DNA of 64,000 nt. Origin: Gp13-AA77 sp036521995. GTDB taxonomy: Bacteria > Acidobacteriota > Terriglobia > UBA7540. Each line of letters begins with the position of its first letter. Position 1 is the stretch's first letter. The notes under the pieces were generated by a model that ran no database searches, was not told where the DNA came from, and saw only the letters and a program-made list of their open reading frames with translations. Below are positions 1-8,891 of the stretch, in pieces. Made by a program: the position numbers and the translations under genes. The DNA is taken from contig DATDGR010000064.1 of assembly GCA_036521995.1 (NCBI GenBank), positions 10,474 to 74,473 on the forward strand, written 5' to 3'.

Positions 1-1
1 C

Positions 2-1702
2 TTTGCCAACAGCCGGCTGGCCACGGAAATCCTGGTGACCTATCTCAAAGAAGATTTTGCGCGGGCGCCCGGCGGTCCCGACACGGTGCGCGGCTACCGC
101 GGAGGCTACCTGCCGCTCGAGCGCCGGGAGATCGAGCGCGATCTGCGCGAAGGACGGCTGCGCGGGGTGGTGGCCACCAATGCGCTCGAACTCGGCATCG
201 ACATCGGCAGTCTCGATGTGGCCGTGCTCGCCGGATATCCAGGCACCATCGCTTCCACCTGGCAGCGGGCCGGGCGCGCCGGTCGGCGCGAGGGCACCTC
301 GGCCGCCGTGCTGGTGGCTTCGAGCGCGCCGCTTGACCAGTTCATGGTGCAGAACGCGGATTACTTCTTCGGACGCTCGCCGGAGCACGGTTTCGTGAAT
401 CCCGACAATCTCGAAATCCTGCTCAATCACCTCAAGTGCGCCGCCTTCGAACTTCCCCTGGCCGAGGACGAGCGTTTTGGCGCGCCCGATCTCAAGGCTC
501 TGTGCCGGCACCTGGCGGAGGCCGGATTTCTTCATCGGACCGGCGGCGCCTGGCATTGGGTGTCGGAGAGCTATCCGGCCGATGCCGTCAGCCTACGCTC
601 CGTTTCGTCGGACAACTTCGTGATCGTCGACCAGACCGGCGAAGCGCGCGTGATCGGCGAGGTCGACTTCCCGAGCGCTCTCACCACGCTGCACGAGAAG
701 GCAATCTACATCCAGAACGGCGAGCAATACCACGTGGAGCGCCTCGACTACGACGACCGCAAAGCGTACGTGCATCGCGTGGATTCGGACTACTACACCG
801 ACGCCATCTCGTACACGAAGATTACGGTGCTGGAGACCTTCGAGAGCTCGGAGTTCGGAGTTCAGAGTTCGGAGTTGAAGGACAGAAGCCAGGAGTCAAA
901 AGCCAGAAGTCAGAAGGGAGTCCAGTGCGCAGATTTCAGTTCGCACCGCGGCACTGAAGTTGACAGATTCCAAAGAGTTGGGGCCGGGAACTCCGAACTC
1001 CGAGCTTCGAAGTCCGAACTTCTTGAACCCCGAGTCCCGACAAAGAGCCACGGTGAAGTCCACGTCAACACCCAAGTAGTCGGCTTCAAGAAGATCAAGT
1101 TCCATACTCATGAGAACGTAGGCGCAGGCAATCTGACGCTTCCCGAACAGGAGATGCACACCACCGCCTGGTGGCTGACCTTGCCGCACGAGATGTTGGC
1201 CGCGCTGCCTTACACCAGCACCGACCGGCAGGACGGGGTCCGAGCGCTCGGCAATGCGCTGGGCGCCATGGCCATCCTGCTGGTGATGTGCGACGCGCGC
1301 GATCTGGGCGTGGCGGTGGGGGAGAACAGCAGAAGCCAGAAGCGTAGCGAAGGAGCTCAGGGCAAACTCCGCGAAGGATCTGCTTTTGAATCACCAGCAG
1401 ATTCTTCGTCGCCTCCGGCTCCTCAGAATGACACCATCGGGACAAGAGACGACGGACCACGGACGTTTTTCGAACCCAATATCTATCTTTACGACAAGTA
1501 TCCCGGCGGAATTGGTCTGAGCGAGCCGCTCTATCGCATGAGCGAAGAATTGCTCGCCAACGCGCGAAAGCTGATCGAGAATTGTCCCTGCGAATCCGGG
1601 TGTCCGTCGTGCGTCGGTCCGGTGGGAGAGATCGGGGAGAAGGGGAAGGAAGTGGCGCTCACGATACTGCGGGCCGTGAACGCTTCCGATGACCGAGGGT
1701 GA
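2..1702 (+). CDS. mrfA: MrfA/YprA-type superfamily 2 helicase, 3' part (5' end outside window)
   Basis: The reading frame is open from base 2, so the gene begins upstream. The helicase C-terminal half is clear: motif V (TNALELGIDIG, about 178-214) and motif VI (QRAGRAGRR, about 263-289). A DUF1998-type C-terminal domain follows, with a four-cysteine cluster CPCESGCPSC at 1581-1610. In Bacillus subtilis, MrfA works with the exonuclease MrfB in repair of mitomycin C lesions; an MrfB-like gene lies 690 bases downstream, which supports the call. Two stretches unlike the family interrupt the C-terminal domain in frame: about 845-1050 (an inverted-repeat insertion) and about 1320-1450 (a REP-like repeat). 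Family hallmarks resume after each (VVGFKKIKFHTHEN and YDKYPGGIGLSE), so the protein is probably still made, with low-complexity loops. The stop is 3 bases before the next start. Confidence 0.85.
   Translation, partial: FANSRLATEILVTYLKEDFARAPGGPDTVRGYRGGYLPLERREIERDLREGRLRGVVATNALELGIDIGSLDVAVLAGYPGTIASTWQRAGRAGRREGTSAAVLVASSAPLDQFMVQNADYFFGRSPEHGFVNPDNLEILLNHLKCAAFELPLAEDERFGAPDLKALCRHLAEAGFLHRTGGAWHWVSESYPADAVSLRSVSSDNFVIVDQTGEARVIGEVDFPSALTTLHEKAIYIQNGEQYHVERLDYDDRKAYVHRVDSDYYTDAISYTKITVLETFESSEFGVQSSELKDRSQESKARSQKGVQCADFSSHRGTEVDRFQRVGAGNSELRASKSELLEPRVPTKSHGEVHVNTQVVGFKKIKFHTHENVGAGNLTLPEQEMHTTAWWLTLPHEMLAALPYTSTDRQDGVRALGNALGAMAILLVMCDARDLGVAVGENSRSQKRSEGAQGKLREGSAFESPADSSSPPAPQNDTIGTRDDGPRTFFEPNIYLYDKYPGGIGLSEPLYRMSEELLANARKLIENCPCESGCPSCVGPVGEIGEKGKEVALTILRAVNASDDRG
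845..1006. repeat. In-frame inverted-repeat insertion inside mrfA
   Basis: Bases 845-863 and 988-1006 are perfect 19-base inverted copies of a motif containing GAGTTCGGAGTTC. The sequence between is rich in AGAAGYCAGRAGTC-like words. It translates as a Ser/Gln/Lys-rich segment unlike the flanking helicase domain, without introducing a stop or changing frame. It looks like a small repeat insertion tolerated by the protein. Confidence 0.65.
1347..1432. repeat. REP-like dispersed repeat, copy 1 (in frame within mrfA)
   Basis: The unit contains GCGAAGGAGCTCAGGG, then AAACTC.GCGAAG.ATCTGCT, then AGATTC.TCGTCGCC, and ends CTCCTCAGAA.GAC. The same ordered blocks recur at 28808-28914 in an intergenic region. 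Here it is translated as part of the helicase. Confidence 0.6.
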
Positions 1703-1705
1703 GCT

Positions 1706-2383
1706 ATGGCAAGACCCCTGGAGTTTGCGAGCGAAGATCGCCTGATCGAACGCTTGGTGGCGTTTCGAGCAAAGCTGCCAGAGTGGTTTGATTTTGATGA
1801 CCTCAAGTCACGAGAGTACGTGATCCAGCACTGCGTTGGCCGGAGCACGTTCAGAGCTCTGCACGGTACGCCGCCGTCGGAAATATTCCGGGATTGGGGG
1901 AAGAAATCCCTGGACACGTGGTTGGGGACGAGAACGCTCGATCGTCTTTCCACCCAAATCGCGTATGACGATTGGGTCAGGCGCGAATCGAGGAAACTGC
2001 GTTCTTACTGGAAGCGCCAAAGCAAGACCCCTATTTCCTTTGCCCACCGACGGAAACTCGTTGACCTTCTAATGAAGGAGGTGGCTCGTCTACAAGAACT
2101 TGATAAACCAGTGCGAAAGAGGCTAATCCGCTGGCTCCATGTTCCGCTGGATACCTATAGCTTGGCAGCCATCCGCAACTGTAACGAGCTGCCATTCAAG
2201 ATAACAAAAAGCGCCAGCATGGGATTCGTCAGAAACCGGACAGCTTACGACGCGCTTCAGAAAACGGTGGGGAGAGTTGCCCGCAGGGCACGAGTGTCTC
2301 CCATCATGCTGGACATATTGCTGTGGAATGGGCCGCACCGCAAAGCACGGATGCGCAGCCACCCCAAGATAGGCCCCGGATAA
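1706..2383 (+). CDS. Hypothetical protein between mrfA and mrfB
   Basis: This 225-aa soluble, basic protein has no signal peptide or membrane segment. It starts 3 bases after the mrfA stop, at ATG with GAGGGTGAGCT just upstream, and ends 8 bases before the preferred mrfB start, so it is very probably co-transcribed. The composition is rich in Arg, Lys and Trp, with repeated basic helices (for example RRESRKLRSYWKRQ). I recognise no catalytic motif. Its position suggests a role with, or carriage inside, the MrfAB repair operon; a nucleic-acid-binding function would be a guess. Confidence 0.7.
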   Translation: MARPLEFASEDRLIERLVAFRAKLPEWFDFDDLKSREYVIQHCVGRSTFRALHGTPPSEIFRDWGKKSLDTWLGTRTLDRLSTQIAYDDWVRRESRKLRSYWKRQSKTPISFAHRRKLVDLLMKEVARLQELDKPVRKRLIRWLHVPLDTYSLAAIRNCNELPFKITKSASMGFVRNRTAYDALQKTVGRVARRARVSPIMLDILLWNGPHRKARMRSHPKIGPG

Positions 2384-2391
2384 GCCCGTCT

Positions 2392-3825
2392 ATGAACCTG
2401 GAAGAAAAGCTTCGCGCGCTCCGCCAAGCGGCTGAGAAAAGCAGCGTCGATTGCGAGCTCGAACGCCAGCTTGAATGGCTCCGGCGCCGTCAGGCCGCGA
2501 CGGCGCGGCGCCCGCTTCCGGCCCAGCGTGTTCCACGCGGCATCGAGCACTACGTCGAAGGCTGCCTGGAGCAGAATCAGCGCGGCGAATACTTCGTGGC
2601 CCGCCAGTCGCTGCCTTTCGGGCGGCCTTACGGGAAGCTCCGGGTGGGTGACGTTTCCGTTGCGGACCTGCGTGCTCTGGAGATCTTCCTCGAAGACAAC
2701 CCGCTGCCTGACCCTGCCGAGCTGATCTACCTGGACACCGAGACCACGGGGTTGGCTGGGGGGACTGGGACCTGCGCCTTCCTCATCGGCATAGGCTACA
2801 TCGAGGGGTCTGACTTTGTGGTGCGGCAGTTCTTTCTGCGCGATTACCCGGAGGAGAAGGCCATCCTGGCGGCCCTGGCGGAGATTCTGATCGGCTACAA
2901 GGGCCTGGTCACTTTCAACGGTAAGACCTTCGACGTTCCCTTGCTCGAGACCCGCTACACCTTGGCGCGGCATCGTTCGCCCTTCGGCCGCATGATCCAT
3001 CTCGATCTGCTGCACCCGGCGCGGCGGCTGTGGAAGCTGCGCCTGGAGAGCTGTCAGCTCACCCACCTGGAGAAAGAAGTGCTCGGCATCAGCCGCAACG
3101 GTGACGTCGCGGGTGCGGAGATTCCCGGCATCTATTTCGATTACCTGCGCACCGGGGATGCGCGCGGCCTGCAGCCGGTGTTCTATCACAACGCGCTCGA
3201 CATTGTGACCCTGGCCGCGCTGACTTCGGAGCTTGCCCGCATCATTCGCAATGAGATGGCCCTGGCGACTGCCGAAGCGCCGGAGGCCCTCGAACCGGCC
3301 GAAGCGGCCGCGGCCTCGGCGTGCACGCACAGCCTTGATCTGTTCAGCCTGAGCCGCATCTTCGAACGCGCAGGAAACAGCCAGGAGTCGGCTTCGATCT
3401 GCCGGCGCGCCCTCGCCCTGGGACTTCCGCCTTCCTTGGAGTCGCGAGCGCTATGGCATCTGGCCGCCGAGCACAAACGCCGGAGCGAGTACCCGCAGGC
3501 CATCGAGATCTGGGAAGAGATGGTCCGCCGCGAGGCCGAGGGATTCCTTGAGGCGCTCGAGCAACTGGCGCTTCACGCCGAACATCGGCTGCGGGACGCG
3601 CAAGCCGCCCGCCAGTATACCGAGAAGGCGCTCGCCTGGCTCAGCGCCCGCCCGAACCACCGCGCCGTTCTGCAGCCACGTGACCACGGCCAGGCATGGC
3701 CCGCGTGGGCGAAGCCGGAGGGTTTGATTGAGACGGAGCGATTCATGCACCGGCTTCAGCGGCTTCGGCGAAAGCTGGCGAGAGCCGGCACACCGATTCC
3801 CTTTGCAACACGTCCCGGCGAGTAG
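2392..3825 (+). CDS. mrfB: MrfB/YprB-type DEDD exonuclease with TPR tail
   Basis: The 477-aa protein has an RNase H-like DEDD exonuclease core. Exo I is YLDTETTG with D115 and E117, Exo II is FNGKTFDVPLL with D181, and Exo III is YHNALDIVTL with D270. The C-terminal third (about residues 320-450) forms TPR-like helical repeats, as known for YprB/MrfB. ATG 2392 is preferred because it is the first start after the upstream gene ends and begins a family-like MNLEEKLRALR; an in-frame start at 2323 would overlap the upstream gene by 61 bases. In B. subtilis MrfB acts with MrfA in excision-independent repair of mitomycin-type damage. The pairing here fits that role. Confidence 0.85.
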   Translation: MNLEEKLRALRQAAEKSSVDCELERQLEWLRRRQAATARRPLPAQRVPRGIEHYVEGCLEQNQRGEYFVARQSLPFGRPYGKLRVGDVSVADLRALEIFLEDNPLPDPAELIYLDTETTGLAGGTGTCAFLIGIGYIEGSDFVVRQFFLRDYPEEKAILAALAEILIGYKGLVTFNGKTFDVPLLETRYTLARHRSPFGRMIHLDLLHPARRLWKLRLESCQLTHLEKEVLGISRNGDVAGAEIPGIYFDYLRTGDARGLQPVFYHNALDIVTLAALTSELARIIRNEMALATAEAPEALEPAEAAAASACTHSLDLFSLSRIFERAGNSQESASICRRALALGLPPSLESRALWHLAAEHKRRSEYPQAIEIWEEMVRREAEGFLEALEQLALHAEHRLRDAQAARQYTEKALAWLSARPNHRAVLQPRDHGQAWPAWAKPEGLIETERFMHRLQRLRRKLARAGTPIPFATRPGE

Positions 3826-4421
3826 ATGTCGGCCGTGGCCGACCAGCCCCAGCGTCTCACACGAGAAACAAGCCCCGTTCTAATAACAAGGTGCCTATTC
3901 CGGGTCTACGAACTAAGCTTGATTTGAGTTTTTGGACCTTACGCGGTAAGGAGGGGTGGAGAGCTGCCACGGGCGCTGCGATCTCAGCGCAGCCGACGGT
4001 GGTAATGGAGTGGTCTACGTCCCTTCTTAAGACTGGACTTTGTACGCATATGATTTGAACGGCCGTATTCAAACGATGAGTCCGCCATCGCGGCCGGATC
4101 CGGCCAGGTTGCGGCCCAATCCGGAACTGGAAGTCGCCCAATAAGAGGTGTAGCCCGTATGGTCGAAGGCGTCCCGATCGCTGAGTCACAGCGACTCGCG
4201 GCGGCGTCCGTGCCGCCTACTGACAAGTTCCCACACAGACTCTGCGGCCGCCTCGTAACCTGCCAGGGGATAGCCGGCCGGACACTCATCTGCGCAAGTA
4301 GGGAGCGCGCGGTCTTCGAGGGTCACGCCCCCATTTCGAATAGGCAGATTTCTCTCTGTTCTTGATGTAGTACTATATCCTAGCGTGGCCGACTGACGGA
4401 GGGGCAAGGACGAGGCTTACG
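3826..4421. other. Intergenic region without a supported gene
   Basis: A perfect palindrome GTCGGCCGTGGCCGAC (3828-3843) lies just after the mrfB stop and could form a hairpin, but no T-run follows, so a rho-independent terminator is not supported. Short open frames here lack ribosome binding sites and recognisable motifs. Confidence 0.5.
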
Positions 4422-5453
4422 GTGGAGGGTAAATTGACCCGTATCGCAGGCAGGGCGGGGATGCGCCTAAGGATCGTGGCTCTTCTCGCTGCCCCCGCGG
4501 TCCTGGCCGCACCGGGAGGCTGCCAGGACACTGGCGACTCGATCGAAGGCCAGGTTCGCGTGACTACCGGTGGGCCTCTTCCCTCCGGTATCATGGTTAG
4601 GCTGCAGGTCGCGGAGAACGTGGTCGTGGCCCAACAGATGGTAGGCACAACGGGCAGATTCGCGTTCCACGGTTTGAAGGGGGAGAATTACCAGGTCATC
4701 GTGACCGCGGATGGTTATCAGCCCGGAACTGCACAAGTGGACATGCAATACTATGCCAGCCGATTTCCGACCATCTACTTGACGCCCCCGGGGTCGGTGA
4801 AAACACCTCCGGCACCTGCGGGGAGCACCACGGATCTGGCGGCACCCAAGAAGGCCCGAAAGGAATACGAACAGGGACACAATGCGCTGGAAGCAAAGGA
4901 CTGGGCGGAAGCGCGCAAGCACTTCGAAAAGGCGATTGAGACGGACCCGTGCTATGCGCGGGCGCTCACCGAGCTGGGAGTAGTGCTCAGCCTGCAAGGG
5001 GAGCTTTTTTCGGCGGAAGCCCCGTTGCAAAAGTCTATCCACTGTGACGGAGAGTTTCTGGAAGCCTACATCCAACTGGCGATCCTTCTGGATGTAGAGA
5101 AAAAATATTCAGAAAGCGAATCCATCCTGAAACAGGGGACGCGGGTGGCACCCGGCGACTGGCAACTTTACTACCGGCTGGGCGGCCTGCAGCAACGCGT
5201 GGGCAAGTACCAGGAGGCGGAACAGGAATATTTGAAGGCCGAGTCTTTGAGCGCCGACGTGCCCGCTGAGGTTCATGCCCAGCTTGCCGCCGCCTATTTA
5301 GAGCAAAAGGAATACGACCAGGCTTACACGGAAATGCAGACCTATCTTAAAGCCGCTCCGAACGGGCCGCTGGCGGGCCAGACCAGATCCATGCTTCAGC
5401 AAGTCGAATCAATGCGCAAGTCGAACGCGCAGCCGGCCGTAGGCCCGCAATAG
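4422..5453 (+). CDS. Exported TPR protein with N-terminal carboxypeptidase-regulatory-like domain
   Basis: A hydrophobic export signal (MRLRIVALLAAPAVLAA) is followed by a single Cys that could be lipidated, although the box PGGC is not canonical. Next comes a beta-sandwich carboxypeptidase regulatory-like domain (IEGQVRVTTGG to YQVIVTADGY, about residues 40-100). About four TPR units occupy residues 145-335 (EYEQGHNALEAKDWAEARKHFEKAI and similar). GTG 4422 has GAGG seven bases upstream; ATG 4461 is an alternative that still leaves an intact signal. It is probably a cell-envelope scaffold. Substrate and partners are unknown, but several further TPR proteins and an UnbV-type protein lie downstream on the same strand. 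Confidence 0.7.
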   Translation: MEGKLTRIAGRAGMRLRIVALLAAPAVLAAPGGCQDTGDSIEGQVRVTTGGPLPSGIMVRLQVAENVVVAQQMVGTTGRFAFHGLKGENYQVIVTADGYQPGTAQVDMQYYASRFPTIYLTPPGSVKTPPAPAGSTTDLAAPKKARKEYEQGHNALEAKDWAEARKHFEKAIETDPCYARALTELGVVLSLQGELFSAEAPLQKSIHCDGEFLEAYIQLAILLDVEKKYSESESILKQGTRVAPGDWQLYYRLGGLQQRVGKYQEAEQEYLKAESLSADVPAEVHAQLAAAYLEQKEYDQAYTEMQTYLKAAPNGPLAGQTRSMLQQVESMRKSNAQPAVGPQ

Positions 5454-5604
5454 CGGCGACGTCTGAGGAACTCTCGTGAAGACGGCTACTTGACCGAGCC
5501 TTCCGAAGCGCAGGTTTAGTTCCGCCCGCAATACCCGCCGGGAGTCAGGGCATTCAGGTGTCTTGGCGGATGCGCATGAACACTGGAGAAATGCGAGGTC
5601 CAAC

Positions 5605-6588
5605 ATGCGGCAAAGGCTGGTGAGCCTGACTGTTTTCTTGACCTTGGCAGTGGGGATTCTGCCGTGCCAGGAAACCGGGCATAGTCTGCTGAACCAAGAC
5701 GACGTGTACCGCTTGATTAAACAGCAGAAGGAGCATCCTGACCTGCTCGAAAAGACCTTGCACGACCAAGGAGTAGACTTTGACCTCAATCAGGACATTG
5801 AGAAGAGGATGCGCAAGGCGGGGGCGAATGACGAGACTCTCCAGGCCATCTGGGCGGCAGGCCCTACGGTCCGGAACTTTAAGGGAGCGGTCGTTACGAG
5901 TGCGACCGGTGTGCCCCTGACGTCGACCTACAAGGAAGCCATGGGCTATGAGACGCTGGAGAAGACATCCGATCCAGACACCAAGATTCGCATGGCCATG
6001 GAATTCGCTCAGACCTTCCCAAACTCTGCACTGTTGTCTTACGTCTTCACGCAGGCGGCGGCCGCTTTTCAACAAAAGGGCGATTTTCTGAACGCCGTGA
6101 AAACGGGCCGAAAGAGCCTCGAGCTCGATCCTGATAATACTTACAGCCTGCTGATTGTAGCCACTTCGCTTTCCGAGCCCAGCGTGGTGCGTAACGCCGG
6201 GGACGAGGCTGCGAAGGCCCTCCAGGAAACACAGACCGACGCGCAGCGGGCCCTCGACCTTTTGCCCAAGCTGCCGATCAGGTCCGGTGAGACGCCCGAG
6301 CAGCTGGAGGCGCGAAAGGCCGGTATCGAATCCGATGCGTATGCCGCACTCGGGTCGGCCGCCATGCAGCAAGACAAGTACGACGAGGCCATCCAAGAAT
6401 TCCAGAAGGCCATCTCGTTCTCCCAACCTCCCAAAGCTTCCCTTTACTTTCGCCTGGGAGAGGTCTATTCCAACGCCGGGAACAAGCAGGAAGCCATGGC
6501 AGCCTTTTCGAAGGCCGTGGAATTAGGTAAAGGAACGGTGATTGAGACATACGCGAATCAAAGCCTAAAGGAGCTCCTGCAACGCTAA
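5605..6588 (+). CDS. Exported TPR-repeat protein
   Basis: The 327-aa protein starts at ATG 5605, preceded by GAGG. The first 25 residues form a signal peptide (MRQRLVSLTVFLTLAVGILP) with a Cys that could mark a lipoprotein. TPR-like pairs fill the centre and end, including FLNAVKTGRKSLELDPD and KYDEAIQEFQKAI followed by KQEAMAAFSKAVELGK. No catalytic residues are recognised. It is likely a periplasmic or surface scaffold of the same functional group as the TPR protein 150 bases upstream. An in-frame TTG at 5563 would give 14 extra charged residues and spoil the signal, so it was not used. Confidence 0.7.
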   Translation: MRQRLVSLTVFLTLAVGILPCQETGHSLLNQDDVYRLIKQQKEHPDLLEKTLHDQGVDFDLNQDIEKRMRKAGANDETLQAIWAAGPTVRNFKGAVVTSATGVPLTSTYKEAMGYETLEKTSDPDTKIRMAMEFAQTFPNSALLSYVFTQAAAAFQQKGDFLNAVKTGRKSLELDPDNTYSLLIVATSLSEPSVVRNAGDEAAKALQETQTDAQRALDLLPKLPIRSGETPEQLEARKAGIESDAYAALGSAAMQQDKYDEAIQEFQKAISFSQPPKASLYFRLGEVYSNAGNKQEAMAAFSKAVELGKGTVIETYANQSLKELLQR

Positions 6589-6855
6589 TGCCGGCTGGCC
6601 AAAGTAGCCCAAATAAGTGATTCAGGGCGGTTTCTGAGCAGTCGCGCGCCAGCGCTGTCTGGCGACGCGTCCACGACCGTTCCCGTCCGGTTATCAAGAT
6701 TGTCCTTCGTACCGACCCCTTATTAGAGATTGCCCGACCGAAACCATTGAACTGGACGAGAGTGCTTGGCCAAAGTCCGACTCTCGCGCCTCTGATTCAA
6801 GGTCACCAAAACCTTCCGCCTTGACTGGCTGCCCGGCCGGGCCAATACTGCCCTG
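6589..6855. other. Short intergenic region
   Basis: No supported gene or clear terminator was seen. The next gene starts at GTG 6856 without a good Shine-Dalgarno sequence. Confidence 0.4.
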
Positions 6856-7818
6856 GTGAAGTTCAGCGTGCTCGTGATTTCGATGGTCCTTGCAGCGGCC
6901 GTTGCCCTTGGAGGCAGGATTGCGGCACATCCCGCTGCCCGTGCACTGCAGTCGGCACCACCAGCCCCCCGCATGGGCGAGCAGGAACTCGAGATCTACA
7001 GTCATGCCCGGACGCTCGTGGATTGGACTCCGCAGGAGATCAAACACGCTCCTTCGCTTTACAAACTGCGACCCGCCGAGAACGAAGACAGCTTGCCGGT
7101 GATTCTGAAGCGCGTAGGAGAAAGCGCGGCGGCAATGATCGCTGAATTTCGTAATATCGCCTGCGACGAACGCGTGTACTCAGAATGGAATGTGGGTAGC
7201 CCCATCGCTACGTGGCGACAGATGGGTCCCAATGAGGTGGCTCACCATTTCCTTTACATTATCCTCCCTAGGCCGGTCGGCGACCCTCTTATGTTCAGAG
7301 AGTATCGCACCAATCTCAAGGGGAATCCCGTCGACCTCGGCAGCCTGGCCGATCTTCAATTGATCACCACCAACTTCACCGGCAGTTGGGCATACTTCAA
7401 CTCTTCTAATCAAGTCGAGAGCCGCTTTCGATATTTTGGGGAGGAATCGGTTCGAAAGCAGCCGTGTTATGTCGTCGGCTTCGCCCAGAAGCCCGATGTA
7501 GCCCGCAACGTAACCACCTTTGAGGTTGGTAATCATTCTGCCGTGATTCTCGTTCAAGGGCTTGCGTGGATTGATGAGCGATCATTTCATATCCTGAAGG
7601 TAGAGACTTGGCTTCTCGCTCCTCGAAACGATATCGGACTTGAGAGCGAGAACACCACCGTAAATTACCTCCCCACGTCTCCCGCAGGTCTTGCGGATGC
7701 GCTCTGGCTGCCCAACGAGGTGACAGTGCTGGTTCACTATCACAATGTGTTCATCCGCAACACGCATCGCTACTCCGGTTTCAGGCTCTTCCAAGTGCAC
7801 GTCGCGATCAAGCCGTGA
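6856..7818 (+). CDS. Secreted protein of unknown function, LolA-like fold possible
   Basis: The 320-aa protein begins with a signal peptide (MKFSVLVISMVLAAAVALGG). The mature part is beta-rich with many aromatic residues. It includes FREYRTNLKG, VESRFRYFGEE, YVVGFAQKP, VILVQGLAWIDERSFHILKVE and LWLPNEVTVLV. This order resembles a family of acidobacterial exported proteins I have seen next to TPR and TonB-receptor genes, which may share a lipoprotein-sorting (LolA-like) fold. That link is inference. No catalytic motif or lipobox is visible. The start is GTG; there is no strong ribosome binding site. Confidence 0.6.
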   Translation: MKFSVLVISMVLAAAVALGGRIAAHPAARALQSAPPAPRMGEQELEIYSHARTLVDWTPQEIKHAPSLYKLRPAENEDSLPVILKRVGESAAAMIAEFRNIACDERVYSEWNVGSPIATWRQMGPNEVAHHFLYIILPRPVGDPLMFREYRTNLKGNPVDLGSLADLQLITTNFTGSWAYFNSSNQVESRFRYFGEESVRKQPCYVVGFAQKPDVARNVTTFEVGNHSAVILVQGLAWIDERSFHILKVETWLLAPRNDIGLESENTTVNYLPTSPAGLADALWLPNEVTVLVHYHNVFIRNTHRYSGFRLFQVHVAIKP

Positions 7819-8891
7819 CAAGGCGCATTTTTGGGCTCCTTCGGGTTTTCAGTGGGAAGCCGAGGCAACCTGCCTCTTGACAACGGGTGACCGACGAACG
7901 GCCGCACACGTGGGTTTGTCTCCCTCTCCTTCCAGTTCCCTGTAGGCTGCTGATTCCAAGCCGATTGCTTCGTCTTCTCGCGCTCCGCCTGAGCCGGTTT
8001 GTTCCATCTCTGACCGCTTTGGAGCGTCGTACTGTCCCTGGAATGATCTGATTACAATTGATTTATATCAATCTGCGCTTGCGGGCTCCGAACTGATCTC
8101 CTTCCAGCTTTGGGTGTAGCCCCAGTTTTGTTGATTCCAAAGGACATTCCAGCTTTGGCCTAGCCCCCCACTTTTGATCTATCTCTTGATTATAAAGGAC
8201 TTCTTGGCTTTGGCATAAGGAATCTTTTTTTGAGGTTCGGTGGTTTCTTTCCCGCCAGTAGGCCTACTTCGATCGGCTAGACCAAGAGCCTCCAGCAATT
8301 CGGTGCGCGGTCCGGTGGACTTCTGGGCATTAGCGCGGTTGGCGGCCAGACCCCGGGCGCTGAGAGTGGGACTCTTGCGTGGAGACACCGTAACCTCCCC
8401 GCGCCGGCCGAACCCGCCAGCGCACAAGCAGGATAGGTGCCTCCGTGCTATCCTTCGATTACTATATCATACTTTCGGCAGTTGTCAATAAGGGAAAATT
8501 ACCGTGCTCGCAGGGTTTGAACTCCACCCTCTCCGCCAGACTAACTAGTTGTTTTTCCTTGCGTTTAGCAGCCTCCGTTTTCTCGTTTGCCTCTACGTCC
8601 CCTTCGTTATGCGAGAGGCTCCAGGCGATTGGCGGCTTCCCACATGGGGTATCTAAAGCGGCCTTTCACGCAGAAGAGCCTGTTGATTGTGAACGTCGTT
8701 TGGCGGGCGACGCATTCATGAAAGGTTGACTTGACTTTTGATAAACCCTGGGTTAGGCTCGCGCCCAGTCGTCGAAGCCCAAAACAGCCGCTCGCCATTT
8801 CACCGTCCACGCTCCGGCGAACGACGACCACATGAGGGTTGCCGCCGCGAACGTTTGTAAACAGGCGGATACCCTCACAAAGGAGGGAACC
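7819..8891. other. Long intergenic region carrying a dispersed repeat
   Basis: No protein gene is supported across about 1.07 kb. A 114-base repeat lies at 8107-8220. A possible weak promoter, TTGACT (8731-8736) with TAGGCT 17 bases later, precedes the next gene. Short open frames have atypical composition and no ribosome binding sites. Confidence 0.55.
8107..8220. repeat. Dispersed intergenic repeat, copy 1, with 55-base internal period
   Basis: It starts GCTTTGGGTGTAGCC and ends near GGCTTTGGCATAAGG. Inside, GATTCCAAAGGAC (8133) and GATTATAAAGGAC (8188) are 55 bases apart. The same order and spacing recur at 44935-45047. The DNA is AT-richer than its surroundings. Confidence 0.6.

Noticed and set aside
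2257..3330. Minus-strand open frame opposite mrfB
   Set aside because: No ribosome binding site, no domain; opposite a gene with a full DEDD motif set.
3828..3843. Palindrome after mrfB as a rho-independent terminator
   Set aside because: The loop is only two bases if fully paired and no T-run follows.
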